Origin: Nostoc sp. KVJ3
GTDB taxonomy: Bacteria > Cyanobacteriota > Cyanobacteriia > Cyanobacteriales > Nostocaceae
NCBI RefSeq assembly: GCF_026127265.1
Contig: NZ_WWFG01000001.1
Coordinates: 620,001 to 684,000 of the forward strand
Direction: 5' to 3'
DNA: 64,000 nt
Below the pieces are notes generated by a model that was given only the letters and a program-made list of their open reading frames with translations, was not told the origin of the DNA and searched no databases. Shown here piece by piece: positions 34,713 through 44,166 of the stretch. Position 1 is the first letter of the stretch; each line of letters opens with the position of its first letter. The position numbers were made by a program, and so were the translations under genes.

Positions 34713-37700
34713 ATGGATACTCAAAAAATCAGAATTTTATTAGTTGATGATGAGCTAGAAAATTTACATTTCTTATCAGATATCCTGCAAAAACAAGATT
34801 ATCAGGTACAAAGTGTCCTCTCTGGACAATTGGCAATTAATACAGCGCTGGCTTATCCCCCTGATTTGATTTTACTAAACATTCTCATTTCAGAGATGAG
34901 TGGTTATAGAGTTTGCCAAGCTTTGAAATCTAACCAAAAAACTCAAGATATTCCGATAATTTTTTACGGTGTTTTAGATGCATTATCTGAAGAAGCAACC
35001 GTTTTTAATTTCAGCGATGTTGACTATATTACTCAACCATTCCAAACTAAAGAAGTTTTATTCCGCGTACAAAATCAACTCAATCTCCAAAAGCTGAAAA
35101 AACAGTTAAAAGAACAAAATTCCCAACTACAAGAGGAGATTAAAGAGCGTCAAAAGGTTGCGGCTGAGTTAAATATTCGCAACAAAGAAATAGAAGAGAT
35201 TTTCCAAAAAATTCCTGTGGCCCTTGGCAAAACCTTTTGTAGAGAAGTTTATCCAAGTGATGACTACGCTAATGCCAATGGCGATCGCCTTTTAGTCGAA
35301 GCTGCCCTCAAGAAGAGTGAAAGTCAGTATCGCCACCTAGTGGAGACATCCCAGGATATGATCTGGTCGGTGGATATTGATGGACTAATTACCTTTGTCA
35401 ACCCGGCAGTTAAGCAGATTTATGGCTACGAACCGCAGGAAATGATTGGACGTAGCTTGACTGATTTTATTTCGCCTAAAAAAGTTGTTAAAGATAAAGT
35501 AGTATTTGAGCATGTTTTACAGGGAAATTCGATTTTTCAGCATGAGACTACCTGTGTAGCAAAAGATGACACTTTACTTTATTTAATGTTTAATGCGATC
35601 GCATTACGCAACGAAGAAGGTTTAGTGATAGGCATGACAGGCACTGCAAGTAATATTACACAGCGTCGAGGCGTAGAAAAATTACTCCAAGAAAGCGCGA
35701 TTAAGCTCCGCAATCATAACCTAGTGCTAACCCAACTCGCACAAAATCAGACCCTTTATCAGGGTGACTTGAAAGTAGCTTTGGGTAAAATTACAGAAAC
35801 AGCTGTAAAAAATATTGGAATAGAACGAGCTAGTGTCTGGTTATATGACGAAACAGGCATGAAGATCCAGTGTTTTGACTTATTTGAGGGCAGTTGCAAT
35901 CAACATAGCGAAGGAATTTCTTTATCAGCGGCAGACTATCCAGCTTATTTTGCAGCTTTGCAACAAGACCAACCAATCGCTACAGATGATGTCTACAACG
36001 ATCCCAGAACTAGAGAATTTTCTGTATGTTACTCAAAATCAAATGTTATCTCCGTACTCGATACACCCATTAGGCTAGAGGGCAAGACCGTAGGAGTCTT
36101 ATGTATGGAGGCAGTAGGAGTTACTCATAATTGGACGTTAGAAGACCAAAACTTCGCTCGCTCTCTGGGCAACTTAACCTCTTTGGTATTGGAAGCAATA
36201 GAACGCCAACGGGCAGAAGCAGCGCGACGGGCTTCTGAAGAAAAGTTAGCATCAGCTTTTCGGTCATCTCCCGATCCAATTGCCTTAATTACTGTTCCCA
36301 ACAAACGCTGTGTTGAAGTCAACGACAGCTTTTGTCGGTTTTTTGGTTATTCTCGTTCTCAGGTGATCGATCGCACCGATGAAGAATTGAATATTTGGGC
36401 GAATCCACAAGAATATAATTTCCTCGCCCAGATGTTGCAAAAAAGCAAAGCCATCCGCAACTATGAGGTTGATGTCTGCACTTGTTCAGGAGAAATCAGG
36501 ACAACATTATTGAGTGCGGAGATGATCGAGATTGATGGGCAATGGCACGTACTGGGCACAGCGAAAGATATTACCGAACGCAAGCAAGCAGAAAATGAAA
36601 GCCGTTTGCTACTATTAACAACCCAAGCGATTACTCGCGCTAGTGATGTCAACAGCGCGTTAGCCCTAGTATTGCGCTTAATTTGTCACACCATTGGCTG
36701 GGATTTTGGTGAAGCATGGATACCTAATGAAGATGGCACTTTTTTAGAACATAGGTTGGGCTGGTACGGAGAAGAAAGCAGTTTAGAAGAATTTTGTCGC
36801 CAAAGCCAAACCGTAAAATTTCCTCTAGGGGTGGGACTACCAGGAAGAGTTTGGCAGAATCAAGAACCAGAATGGATAGAAGATGTTTCGGAAGTTACAG
36901 AACCAATTTTTTTGCGATCGCAACAAGCAGCAAAGGTAGGATTAAAAGCTGGTTTTGGTGTTCCCATCCTGGCTGGAAACCAAGTATTAGCTGTTTTAGT
37001 GTTTTTTAAACGTAGCTCAGTATTGGTAGACAAACGTTTGCTCTTGCTAGTCAATGCTGTTGCTGCTCAATTAGGTGGGTTAATTGAGCGCAAAACCCTA
37101 GAACAAGAACTAGCACTCAGAGAAGCCCACCTCAATGCCTTTTTTAGCAGCGCTCCCGTCGGCATGAATATTGTAGATAACCAACTGCGGTTTGTGCAAA
37201 TCAACCACCTACTGGCAGAGATTAATGGACTACCCCAGGAGGATCATATTGGTAAGACTATTCATGAAGTCTTACCCCAGATGGCCCATCTCGTGGAACC
37301 AACTTATCAACAGGTTCTGTTAACTGGTCAACCGATTCTCAATCAAGAATTAAGTGGTGCTTCACTTAAACAACCAGATATTATCCGCCACTTCTTAGTT
37401 TCTTATTTTCCCATTGCTGGTGGAGACGATCGCCCCTCTGGTGTGGGCACAGTTTTAGTAGAAATTAGCGAACTGCAAGCCGCGCTACGCGAACGCAAAC
37501 ACGTCGAACAAGAACTGCGTTTAGCCAACGAACGCCTCCAATATCTCCTTACTTCTAGCCCTGTGGTGATTTATAGCAGCAAAAAAACATTAGGCAATTT
37601 TAGCACTACCTTTATTAGTAAAAACGTCAAGGCAATGGTTGGCTACGAAGCGCGAGAATTTCTCGAAAATCCTAGTTTCTGGCTCCATCACGTCCACCCA

Positions 37701-40409
37701 GAAGATGTTGAACTGATCTCGGAAAAATTTTCCCAGTTGGTTGAACAAGAGTACAGTTCTTATGAATATCGCTGGCTACATGCTGACGGAACTTATCACT
37801 GGTTTTACGAAAAGATGAGGTTAATCCGTGACGAAGTTGGTAAACCGATAGAATGTGTTGGTTATTGGGCAGACATCAACGATGCTAAACTAGCAGAACT
37901 GGCTTTGCAGTCAGGTAGACAGCAATATAAACTTTTAGCAGAAGCCTCACCAGTTTGTATATTTCACACTGATGCGAATAGCAATGCTTTATATTTTAAT
38001 CAACGCTGGAGTGAGATTACTGGATGCAGTATAGAAGAGTCCCTGGGAAAAGGTTGGACAAAAGCTGTACATCCAGAGGACTGCGAGCAGCTATTGTTAA
38101 TATGGGATCGAGCCAGAAGCGATAAAACTATCTATAAGTACGAACATCGATTTTTGCGTGATGATCTTACAGTTGTCTGGGTAATTTGTCAAGCTTTGCC
38201 AGAATTTCGAGATGATGGAGAAATTAAAGGCTACATCGGTACGATTACAGATATTACCGAGAGAAAATTGGCAGAAGAAGCGCTGTGTGAGAGTGCAGAA
38301 CGGGAAAGAGCGATCGCCCAAGTTATTCAAAGGATGCGTCAAACCCTAGATTTAGAGACTATATTTGCAGCTACAACCCAAGAATTACGACAAGTACTCA
38401 ATTGCGATCGGGTTGTTGTCTATCGTTTCAATCCCGAATGGAATGGCGAATTTGTTTCCGAGTCGGTGGGTGATGGTTGGATATCTCTGATAGAAGAACA
38501 CAACAATGACCCTAATCTGACAGAAGGCGTTTTACAAGATGGCCGTTGTCTAGCAAAAATTTTGGATAGCACCGATAATCATCTGGAGGATCCTTATCTG
38601 CAAGCAACCCAAGGTGCAAGTTTTCGCAGTGTCCCAGACATTTACAACGCTGAGTTTCATCCTTGTTACATCAGCCTATTAGAACGCTTTCAGGCAAAAG
38701 CTTACATTATTGTCCCCATTTTATATGGTAGTCAGATTTGGGGATTACTAGCAAGTTATCAAAATTCCGATTCCCGCCAATGGAAACCAGGAGAAGTTAA
38801 TATTGTAGTTCAAATTGGCAATCAGTTGGGTGTCGCTTTACAACAGGCGCAATTACTGGCGCAAACTCAAAGGCAGTCACAAGCATTGCAAGAGGCTGTG
38901 ATTGCAGCTGATGCTGCCAATCGCGCCAAAAGCGAATTCCTCGCCAACATGAGCCACGAACTGCGTACCCCACTCAATGCTATCCTCGGTTTTACCCAAG
39001 TCATGAGCCACGATCGGGCTTTATCTCCCGAACATCAGCAAAATCTAGCAATTATCAATCGTGCTGGCGAACACCTCCTCAACTTAATCAATGACATTTT
39101 AGAAATGTCTAAAATTGAAGCCGGCAGAATAACATTAAATCTCAACAGTTTTGACTTAATTCGCCTCTTAGAAAACCTCGAAGAGATGTTGCGCTTCCGT
39201 GCCACTTCTAAGGGATTAGAATTAGTCTTTGAATATACATCTTACCTCCCTCAATACATTCAAGCCGACGAAAGTAAACTACGTCAAGTATTGCTTAACC
39301 TCTTGGGAAATGCCATCAAATTTACTGATACTGGGAGAGTGATATTACGGGTGGGGATGGGGACTGGGGAGTGGGGAGCAGGGGAGGAAGGGGGAGCAGG
39401 GGAGGCAGGGGGAGTAGGGGAAGAATTAATAACCAATGCCCAATCCTTAATCTTCGAGGTTACAGATACTGGCTGCGGGATTGCCCCACAAGAAATTGAC
39501 TTGTTGTTTGAAGCTTTTGGACAAACTGAAACCGGTCGGAAATCGCAGCAGGGAACAGGATTAGGTTTAGCAATTAGCCGCAAATATGTAGAACTAATGG
39601 GGGGAAATATGAGCGTCGCTAGCATTATTGGTGAGGGAAGTCAATTTATCTTTGATATTCAATTTAGTCTAGCTACAGTTAGCGAAATCCAGATCAAGCA
39701 AATTAGACGACAAGTTCTGAGTTTAGCGCCCGCTCAAAGCGAATACCGCATCTTGGTGGTTGATGACTCAACAGATAGCCGTTTAGTGCTAGTGAAAATT
39801 CTGACATCTATCGGCTTTGCAATCCAGGAAGCGGTAAATGGCAACGAAGCGATCGCACTTTGGCAAAAATGGCAACCACACCTAATTTTAATGGATATGC
39901 GAATGCCAGTTATGGATGGCTATGAAGCCACAAAAATTATTAAAACTAGAGAAGAAAGCTCAATGGTAAATTGCAAGACTATTATCATTGCCTTAACTGC
40001 TAATGCTTTTGAGGAACAACGAGAGGCAATGATTATAGCGGGTTGTGATGATTATATTAACAAGCCTTTCCGCGAGGAAGAATTACTAGAAAAATTGAGC
40101 GAATATTTAGGAGTTAAATATATTTATCAAGAAGATAACTATCAGAGAGGAAACGCAAAACAACAAATAACCGAATCTAGTTTAAAGCTTGCAGATATAA
40201 TTCCTCTATTATATGAAATGTCTCCTGAATGGGTGAATCAAGTGTACACAGCCGCAGCCCAATGTAGTGATGACTTAATTTTACAATTAATTGAGCAAAT
40301 TCCTTTGGAAAATGTAGAACTACGAAATTTTATCAAGAATTTAGCTCATGATTTTCAGTTTGAGAAAATTATGGAATTCACAAGTATTGCCGGAGTATTA
40401 TCTAGTTAA
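34713..40409 (+). CDS. Large hybrid sensor histidine kinase (REC-PAS/GAF array-HisKA-HATPase-REC)
   Basis: 1898 residues from ATG 34713; a TTG at 34689 is an alternative. Order: degenerate receiver (5-125, Asn56 at the phosphoacceptor); coiled coil; PAS (205-320); GAF (345-495); PAS (510-625); GAF (635-790); three PAS (805-930, 940-1060, 1068-1185); cyanobacteriochrome-like GAF (1210-1380) with Cys1318 in DIYNAEFHPCYISLLERF; HisKA with His1415 (SHELRTPLNAIL); HATPase (Asn1533, DTGCGIAP, GTGLGLAI) interrupted by a repeat-derived insert (1548-1579); intact receiver (about 1679-1800, Asp1728); and a helical tail that is not a clear HPt. It is a soluble multi-input kinase, possibly light-sensing. 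No partner regulator is adjacent. Confidence 0.9.
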   Translation: MDTQKIRILLVDDELENLHFLSDILQKQDYQVQSVLSGQLAINTALAYPPDLILLNILISEMSGYRVCQALKSNQKTQDIPIIFYGVLDALSEEATVFNFSDVDYITQPFQTKEVLFRVQNQLNLQKLKKQLKEQNSQLQEEIKERQKVAAELNIRNKEIEEIFQKIPVALGKTFCREVYPSDDYANANGDRLLVEAALKKSESQYRHLVETSQDMIWSVDIDGLITFVNPAVKQIYGYEPQEMIGRSLTDFISPKKVVKDKVVFEHVLQGNSIFQHETTCVAKDDTLLYLMFNAIALRNEEGLVIGMTGTASNITQRRGVEKLLQESAIKLRNHNLVLTQLAQNQTLYQGDLKVALGKITETAVKNIGIERASVWLYDETGMKIQCFDLFEGSCNQHSEGISLSAADYPAYFAALQQDQPIATDDVYNDPRTREFSVCYSKSNVISVLDTPIRLEGKTVGVLCMEAVGVTHNWTLEDQNFARSLGNLTSLVLEAIERQRAEAARRASEEKLASAFRSSPDPIALITVPNKRCVEVNDSFCRFFGYSRSQVIDRTDEELNIWANPQEYNFLAQMLQKSKAIRNYEVDVCTCSGEIRTTLLSAEMIEIDGQWHVLGTAKDITERKQAENESRLLLLTTQAITRASDVNSALALVLRLICHTIGWDFGEAWIPNEDGTFLEHRLGWYGEESSLEEFCRQSQTVKFPLGVGLPGRVWQNQEPEWIEDVSEVTEPIFLRSQQAAKVGLKAGFGVPILAGNQVLAVLVFFKRSSVLVDKRLLLLVNAVAAQLGGLIERKTLEQELALREAHLNAFFSSAPVGMNIVDNQLRFVQINHLLAEINGLPQEDHIGKTIHEVLPQMAHLVEPTYQQVLLTGQPILNQELSGASLKQPDIIRHFLVSYFPIAGGDDRPSGVGTVLVEISELQAALRERKHVEQELRLANERLQYLLTSSPVVIYSSKKTLGNFSTTFISKNVKAMVGYEAREFLENPSFWLHHVHPEDVELISEKFSQLVEQEYSSYEYRWLHADGTYHWFYEKMRLIRDEVGKPIECVGYWADINDAKLAELALQSGRQQYKLLAEASPVCIFHTDANSNALYFNQRWSEITGCSIEESLGKGWTKAVHPEDCEQLLLIWDRARSDKTIYKYEHRFLRDDLTVVWVICQALPEFRDDGEIKGYIGTITDITERKLAEEALCESAERERAIAQVIQRMRQTLDLETIFAATTQELRQVLNCDRVVVYRFNPEWNGEFVSESVGDGWISLIEEHNNDPNLTEGVLQDGRCLAKILDSTDNHLEDPYLQATQGASFRSVPDIYNAEFHPCYISLLERFQAKAYIIVPILYGSQIWGLLASYQNSDSRQWKPGEVNIVVQIGNQLGVALQQAQLLAQTQRQSQALQEAVIAADAANRAKSEFLANMSHELRTPLNAILGFTQVMSHDRALSPEHQQNLAIINRAGEHLLNLINDILEMSKIEAGRITLNLNSFDLIRLLENLEEMLRFRATSKGLELVFEYTSYLPQYIQADESKLRQVLLNLLGNAIKFTDTGRVILRVGMGTGEWGAGEEGGAGEAGGVGEELITNAQSLIFEVTDTGCGIAPQEIDLLFEAFGQTETGRKSQQGTGLGLAISRKYVELMGGNMSVASIIGEGSQFIFDIQFSLATVSEIQIKQIRRQVLSLAPAQSEYRILVVDDSTDSRLVLVKILTSIGFAIQEAVNGNEAIALWQKWQPHLILMDMRMPVMDGYEATKIIKTREESSMVNCKTIIIALTANAFEEQREAMIIAGCDDYINKPFREEELLEKLSEYLGVKYIYQEDNYQRGNAKQQITESSLKLADIIPLLYEMSPEWVNQVYTAAAQCSDDLILQLIEQIPLENVELRNFIKNLAHDFQFEKIMEFTSIAGVLSS
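39354..39449. repeat. G-rich intergenic-type repeat inserted in frame within the kinase gene
   Basis: The sequence GGGGACTGGGGAGTGGGGAG, then AGGGGGAGCAGGGGAGGCAG, then ACCAATGCCCAATCC is the same kind found in spacers of this window (for example 2990-3003 and 3128-3160). It encodes a Gly/Glu-rich insert between the HATPase N-box and the DTGCGIAP motif, and keeps the frame. Confidence 0.65.
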
Positions 40410-40441
40410 TAAAGTTTTTTGGTATGGGTTGTCGATAAATA

Positions 40442-40966
40442 TCATTTTTTGTTAAGTAGTGAAGCACAAATAAACCTAACAGAATATTCCTCTTCAAATT
40501 CTGTCCAGGGTATTAAAGAAGCTAGAACTACCCAACGATTATCTGATGATAACTTAAGAGAAAACGCAAGTTCAAAGTTTTCTGGTGAGATTGCCGCCTG
40601 ACCGAAGAGGCCTGTGGGTGATAAAATCCACAAACGTGGTAAATCTGATTCTACAAGCCGATTTTTGTCACTTTTAGCTTGGCGCTTTACTTCAGCAAAG
40701 ATATCAAATAACTTATTCATGCAACTGCGGATTTCCGCAATTGTCGCCGCATTTCTAAATGGTTCAAGTGATGCAGGTTCAGCCGCAAATTTCCCTAACA
40801 GCCCTAATTCTATTGTATTTTTTGCGGATTGGGGTGGAGGTACGAAATAAACATCAATCTCTCGAATTTGGGCTGGAACTTTCCGACTGGTTTCCACTTC
40901 TCCCAATGGCTGTAACAATTCTTTAAGATAGTCTTTGGCGAATTGGTCGTAAGGGAACCTGGTCAT
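40442..40966 (-). CDS. Conserved hypothetical protein, possibly C-terminally shortened
   Basis: 174 residues with no signal or membrane segment. It begins MTRFPYDQFAKDYLKELLQP, followed by REIDVYFVPPPQSAKNTIEL and LPRLWILSPTGLFGQAAISP. This resembles a large cyanobacterial family of Rpn/PD-(D/E)XK-like proteins, members of which I recall as longer, with a further helical region after the point where this one stops (SLLNKK). The end lies only 33 bp from the convergent kinase gene's stop, so loss of the C-terminus is possible. Function unknown. Confidence 0.6.
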   Translation of the reverse strand: MTRFPYDQFAKDYLKELLQPLGEVETSRKVPAQIREIDVYFVPPPQSAKNTIELGLLGKFAAEPASLEPFRNAATIAEIRSCMNKLFDIFAEVKRQAKSDKNRLVESDLPRLWILSPTGLFGQAAISPENFELAFSLKLSSDNRWVVLASLIPWTEFEEEYSVRFICASLLNKK

Positions 40967-41061
40967 TAGTTGATTTTTGGGCTGAACGAGTATTTTACAT
41001 CACAATGGAATCGTCCAGAGCTTGCCTGAGAAATTTAGTAATCGCTATTTCACCAGGACTT

Positions 41062-41940
41062 TTACCAGTTTCGCCAGCCACCTTTGGGTGCAACTTCATT
41101 ACTTGTAGACTTCAATCCATGAATTTGAATTAAAGATTGATATTCTGTGCTGCTTGCCCAACGGTCAATTTCTCGCGCCCGTAGCACTGGCACTGGATGG
41201 GTTAATTGGGCTGTGCGGGCGGTTTTGACCATTTCGCCTAGTTCGGTCTTGCTAATGTCATCATAAGCGCGGGCTTGGGCAACAAAGGCATCTAGATTCA
41301 GTTGTGGTGCTAAGGTTGGGGAACCACCCGCGAGCTTCATTAATACTGACATGACAACTTTGGGATCTTGGGTTGCTAGTAATGCGGCGCGATCGCAGGT
41401 AAACTCAGCACAGCGCACCCACTCTAAAAGCTGCGCCTGTATCGCTTGAGCAACGAAGGTTCCAACATTGGGCACAATCGCCGCAGCTAATATTAATAAA
41501 TTTACAGGGGTCAAGTAAACGCTGTGGTCACACTTGAGATGTCCCAACTCGTGGGCAATTACTGCTTGTATTTCCTCTGGGGTGAGGATATCAATTAGGG
41601 ATGTGTGTATCACCACAAAGGGCTGCTTACCCCGCACGGCAAAAGTATAGGCGTTAGGAGCCGGATGTTGCCGGACATACAACTGGGGAGGCTCTATATC
41701 CAGGATTGTACAAGCGTCTAACAGCAGCTTGTATAAATCGGGTAGTTGTTGTTCACCCACAAGTACGCTGGAGGCAATATTTTCCACATAGAAAACCTGC
41801 TCTGCCATTGGCCCGAGCCAATTTCGCACCAACATATCTATGCCTGGTATTTGCTTGAGCGTTTTGGTAGCTTCCAGGTCTAATGGATGACGAAATGAGT
41901 CAGCTTTCAAACCAATCAGCGGGGTTTTGAAGAAGGACAT
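41062..41940 (-). CDS. M48 family zinc metalloprotease
   Basis: 292 residues from ATG 41940 (MSFFKTPLIGLKADSFRHPL), the family-like start; an upstream TTG would add nine residues. The zinc site HELGH (His130, Glu131, His134) and downstream Glu in CAEFTCDRAALLATQ are visible. One hydrophobic segment (about 143-165, VNLLILAAAIVPNVGTFVAQ) suggests membrane association. It is shorter than HtpX and resembles cyanobacterial M48 proteases of unknown substrate that cleave or monitor membrane proteins. Monocistronic. Confidence 0.88.
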   Translation of the reverse strand: MSFFKTPLIGLKADSFRHPLDLEATKTLKQIPGIDMLVRNWLGPMAEQVFYVENIASSVLVGEQQLPDLYKLLLDACTILDIEPPQLYVRQHPAPNAYTFAVRGKQPFVVIHTSLIDILTPEEIQAVIAHELGHLKCDHSVYLTPVNLLILAAAIVPNVGTFVAQAIQAQLLEWVRCAEFTCDRAALLATQDPKVVMSVLMKLAGGSPTLAPQLNLDAFVAQARAYDDISKTELGEMVKTARTAQLTHPVPVLRAREIDRWASSTEYQSLIQIHGLKSTSNEVAPKGGWRNW

Positions 41941-42096
41941 AGTGCAGCAAGCTATAACAAAATACAACTATAGAATCTGGCTGGTTATATAAACAGCCAT
42001 CCACAGTTAGTATAACGATTTCAGGAAAGTGGACAGGGAGATGGGGGAGTGGGAGTAATGCGAAAAAGTGAGATCCTCGTGAAATAGGCAGTTCTT

Positions 42097-42272
42097 GAGC
42101 AGGGGGAGCAGGGGGAGCAGGGGGAGCAGGGGGAGTAAAGAGGCATTTTTAGTATTTTTTACAACCGTTACAGATTGCTTCTACACTTGTTTCTTTCTCT
42201 TCCCCTGCCTCCCCTGCCTCCCCTGCCTCCCCTGCCTCCCCTGCCTCCCCTGCCTCCCCTGCCTCCCCTGCT
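42097..42272. repeat. Two 9-bp tandem repeat arrays of opposite strand
   Basis: The left array has four copies of GAGCAGGGG (42097-42132). The right array has eight uninterrupted copies of TCCCCTGCC, the last ending in T (42201-42272). The arrays are roughly complementary, so the region can fold back. They are the purest copies of the G-rich repeat scattered through the window. Located between the M48 gene and the end of murA; no gene. Confidence 0.85.
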
Positions 42273-42394
42273 TACCCATCTCACTGTTAGAGCATTGCTC
42301 CCTGGGGGAGTAGGGGAAGATGAGGAAGCAAGTGAATTATTATTCTCCCTCATCCTCCTCATCCCCTTTCCACGTCAGTCTCAACCTGTCATTT

Positions 42395-43762
42395 TCAACT
42401 TGACAAGCTAGTGATGCTGGCAGCGATTTCGGTATCAGCAGATGTTTCGCCTACACGGAGGATTTTAGCTCCCAATTGCTGTAACTTCACATCAAGTCGA
42501 TCGTAGCCGCGATCGAGGTGCTGTAATCCCTGAATTGTGGTTTGCCCTTCTGCCGCTAGTCCGGCGATGACTAGCGCGGCTGATGCTCGTAAGTCTGTGC
42601 CTAGTACTGGTGCGCCAGATAATTTCGGCACTCCCCGAACAAAAGCAGCATTTCCTTTGACACGAATATCTGCCCCCAAGCGATTCAACTCTGAGGCATG
42701 GCGTAAGCGATTTTCAAAGACGGATTCATTAATCACGCTGTCGCCTTCGGCCAATGTCAGCAAAGCCATGAACGGCGCTTGCATATCTGTGGGAAAACCT
42801 GGATGATATTGGGTTTCAATATCCGTTGCCTTGAGGATTTCTGCTGGCAGAATATGTAAGTGTTCAGGCTTTTCTTCAATTATTGTCACCCCAATATCCC
42901 GCAGTTTGGCAATAACTGGCACAAGATGTTCTGGAGCCACTGGTGAGAGGGTAAGTTCGGAACGGGTAATTGCTGCTGCCAATAAGAATGTCCCGGCCTC
43001 AATGCGATCGGGAATGATACTGTAGTCAACAGAATGCAATTTGGGGACTCCTTCGATAATAATCCTGCTAGTCCCCGCGCCCTTGATTTTAGCTCCCATC
43101 GCGTTACAGAAGTTAGCTAAATCAACTACTTCCGGCTCTCTGGCAGCATTTTCGATGATGGTTTCGCCCTCTGCCAGGGTAGCCGCCATCATCAAGTTTT
43201 CCGTCGCTCCAACGCTGGCGATATCTAAGTAAATCTTCGCGCCTTTTAATCTCCGGCTGCTGCCAGGGACGTAGGCGTTACAAATGCCATGTTCAATCTG
43301 TACCTCAGCGCCCATTGCTTGCAGTCCGCGCACATGCAAGTCAACTGGTCTTGCCCCAATAGCACAACCGCCTGGTAAGGGCATCTGCGCTACTCCCAAT
43401 CTGGCCAGAATCGCACCAATGGCGAAAAAACTCGCTCTCAGCTGGGTAACTAGTTCGTAGGGAGCTTTTGACGTTTTAATTTCGCTGGCGTTGATGTCTA
43501 AAATATCACCTTGTCGGGTTAATTTTACACCCAAAGCTGATAAAACCTGACCCATGCGCTCTACGTCCGCCAATAAGGGGACATTGCGGATACGACAATC
43601 GCCCGGACACAGCAAGGCTCCAGCCATGATTACCAATGCTGCATTTTTTGCCCCGCTAATTTTCACATGACCTCGCAAAGGATGCCCGCCCCAAACTTGC
43701 AAGACTGAGGAGTCTGCATCGGGAGCAATTTTTGCATCTGGTAAGCTGGTAGAAGGATTAAT
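42395..43762 (-). CDS. murA: UDP-N-acetylglucosamine 1-carboxyvinyltransferase MurA
   Basis: 455 residues if started at the ATT at 43762, which has a strong GGAGG (43770-43774) 7 bases upstream and gives an N-terminus reading NPSTSLPDAKIAPDADSSVL. The next conventional start is TTG 43702 (435 residues), which has no ribosome site. The EPSP-synthase-like fold shows GHVKISGAKNAALVIMAGAL, the PEP-binding Cys in LPGGCAIGARPVDLHVRGL (Cys133 from ATT) and FPTDMQAPFMALL. It catalyses the first committed step of peptidoglycan synthesis in the cytoplasm. The start choice is an inference. Confidence 0.92.
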   Translation of the reverse strand: MNPSTSLPDAKIAPDADSSVLQVWGGHPLRGHVKISGAKNAALVIMAGALLCPGDCRIRNVPLLADVERMGQVLSALGVKLTRQGDILDINASEIKTSKAPYELVTQLRASFFAIGAILARLGVAQMPLPGGCAIGARPVDLHVRGLQAMGAEVQIEHGICNAYVPGSSRRLKGAKIYLDIASVGATENLMMAATLAEGETIIENAAREPEVVDLANFCNAMGAKIKGAGTSRIIIEGVPKLHSVDYSIIPDRIEAGTFLLAAAITRSELTLSPVAPEHLVPVIAKLRDIGVTIIEEKPEHLHILPAEILKATDIETQYHPGFPTDMQAPFMALLTLAEGDSVINESVFENRLRHASELNRLGADIRVKGNAAFVRGVPKLSGAPVLGTDLRASAALVIAGLAAEGQTTIQGLQHLDRGYDRLDVKLQQLGAKILRVGETSADTEIAASITSLSS

Positions 43763-44166
43763 AAGCCTACCTCCAAAAGTAATACGTATTTTATATGTTT
43801 GAAGTTGGTTTTGATTCTACAGTAAAGATTCAAATTGTCCACGTTTTCGGGCAACATCTTGGATGAAAAAATGGTTTTTTTAGTGAAACTTTAGGGCTGT
43901 AAATAAGCAACAGTAAGCTTTTTGACCTTTTTAAAAATTTAATAAAATACAACAAATAGTTAGTAAGTTTAAGCAAAATTAAATACTCAGTAAAATAACT
44001 TAAGTGTTCTCTAAAAATCAATGCTGTACTGTTCTGTTAATATTTTGATTTGACCTAATCCCTAGAAAAACTCATTAAAAGTCTGAGTTTTTTTCTGGCT
44101 TAACTTGACAAATGTAAAATCTTACGCCATGATTAAAAAATTGCCGAAATCAAAATCAAGTTACCA
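43763..44166. other. Spacer upstream of murA and tRNA-Leu
   Basis: About 400 bp, AT-rich, with no gene seen. It must hold divergent promoters for murA and the tRNA. Confidence 0.4.

Noticed and set aside
39284..39625. Antisense Pro/Ser-rich frame in the kinase gene
   Set aside because: It is the complement of the inserted G-rich repeat and the ATPase domain.
40160..40406. C-terminal tail of the hybrid kinase considered as an HPt domain
   Set aside because: The only HD-type motif (LAHDFQFEK) lacks the usual HPt context of helix plus K/G residues, so a phosphotransfer role is not supported.
42097..42272. Possible CRISPR-like array
   Set aside because: Units are 9 bp with no spacers and no cas genes; these are simple tandem repeats.
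42168..42411. Gly/Arg-rich and Leu/Pro-rich reading frames over the 9-bp tandem array
   Set aside because: They are periodic translations of a non-coding tandem repeat, open in several frames on both strands simply because the unit lacks stops.
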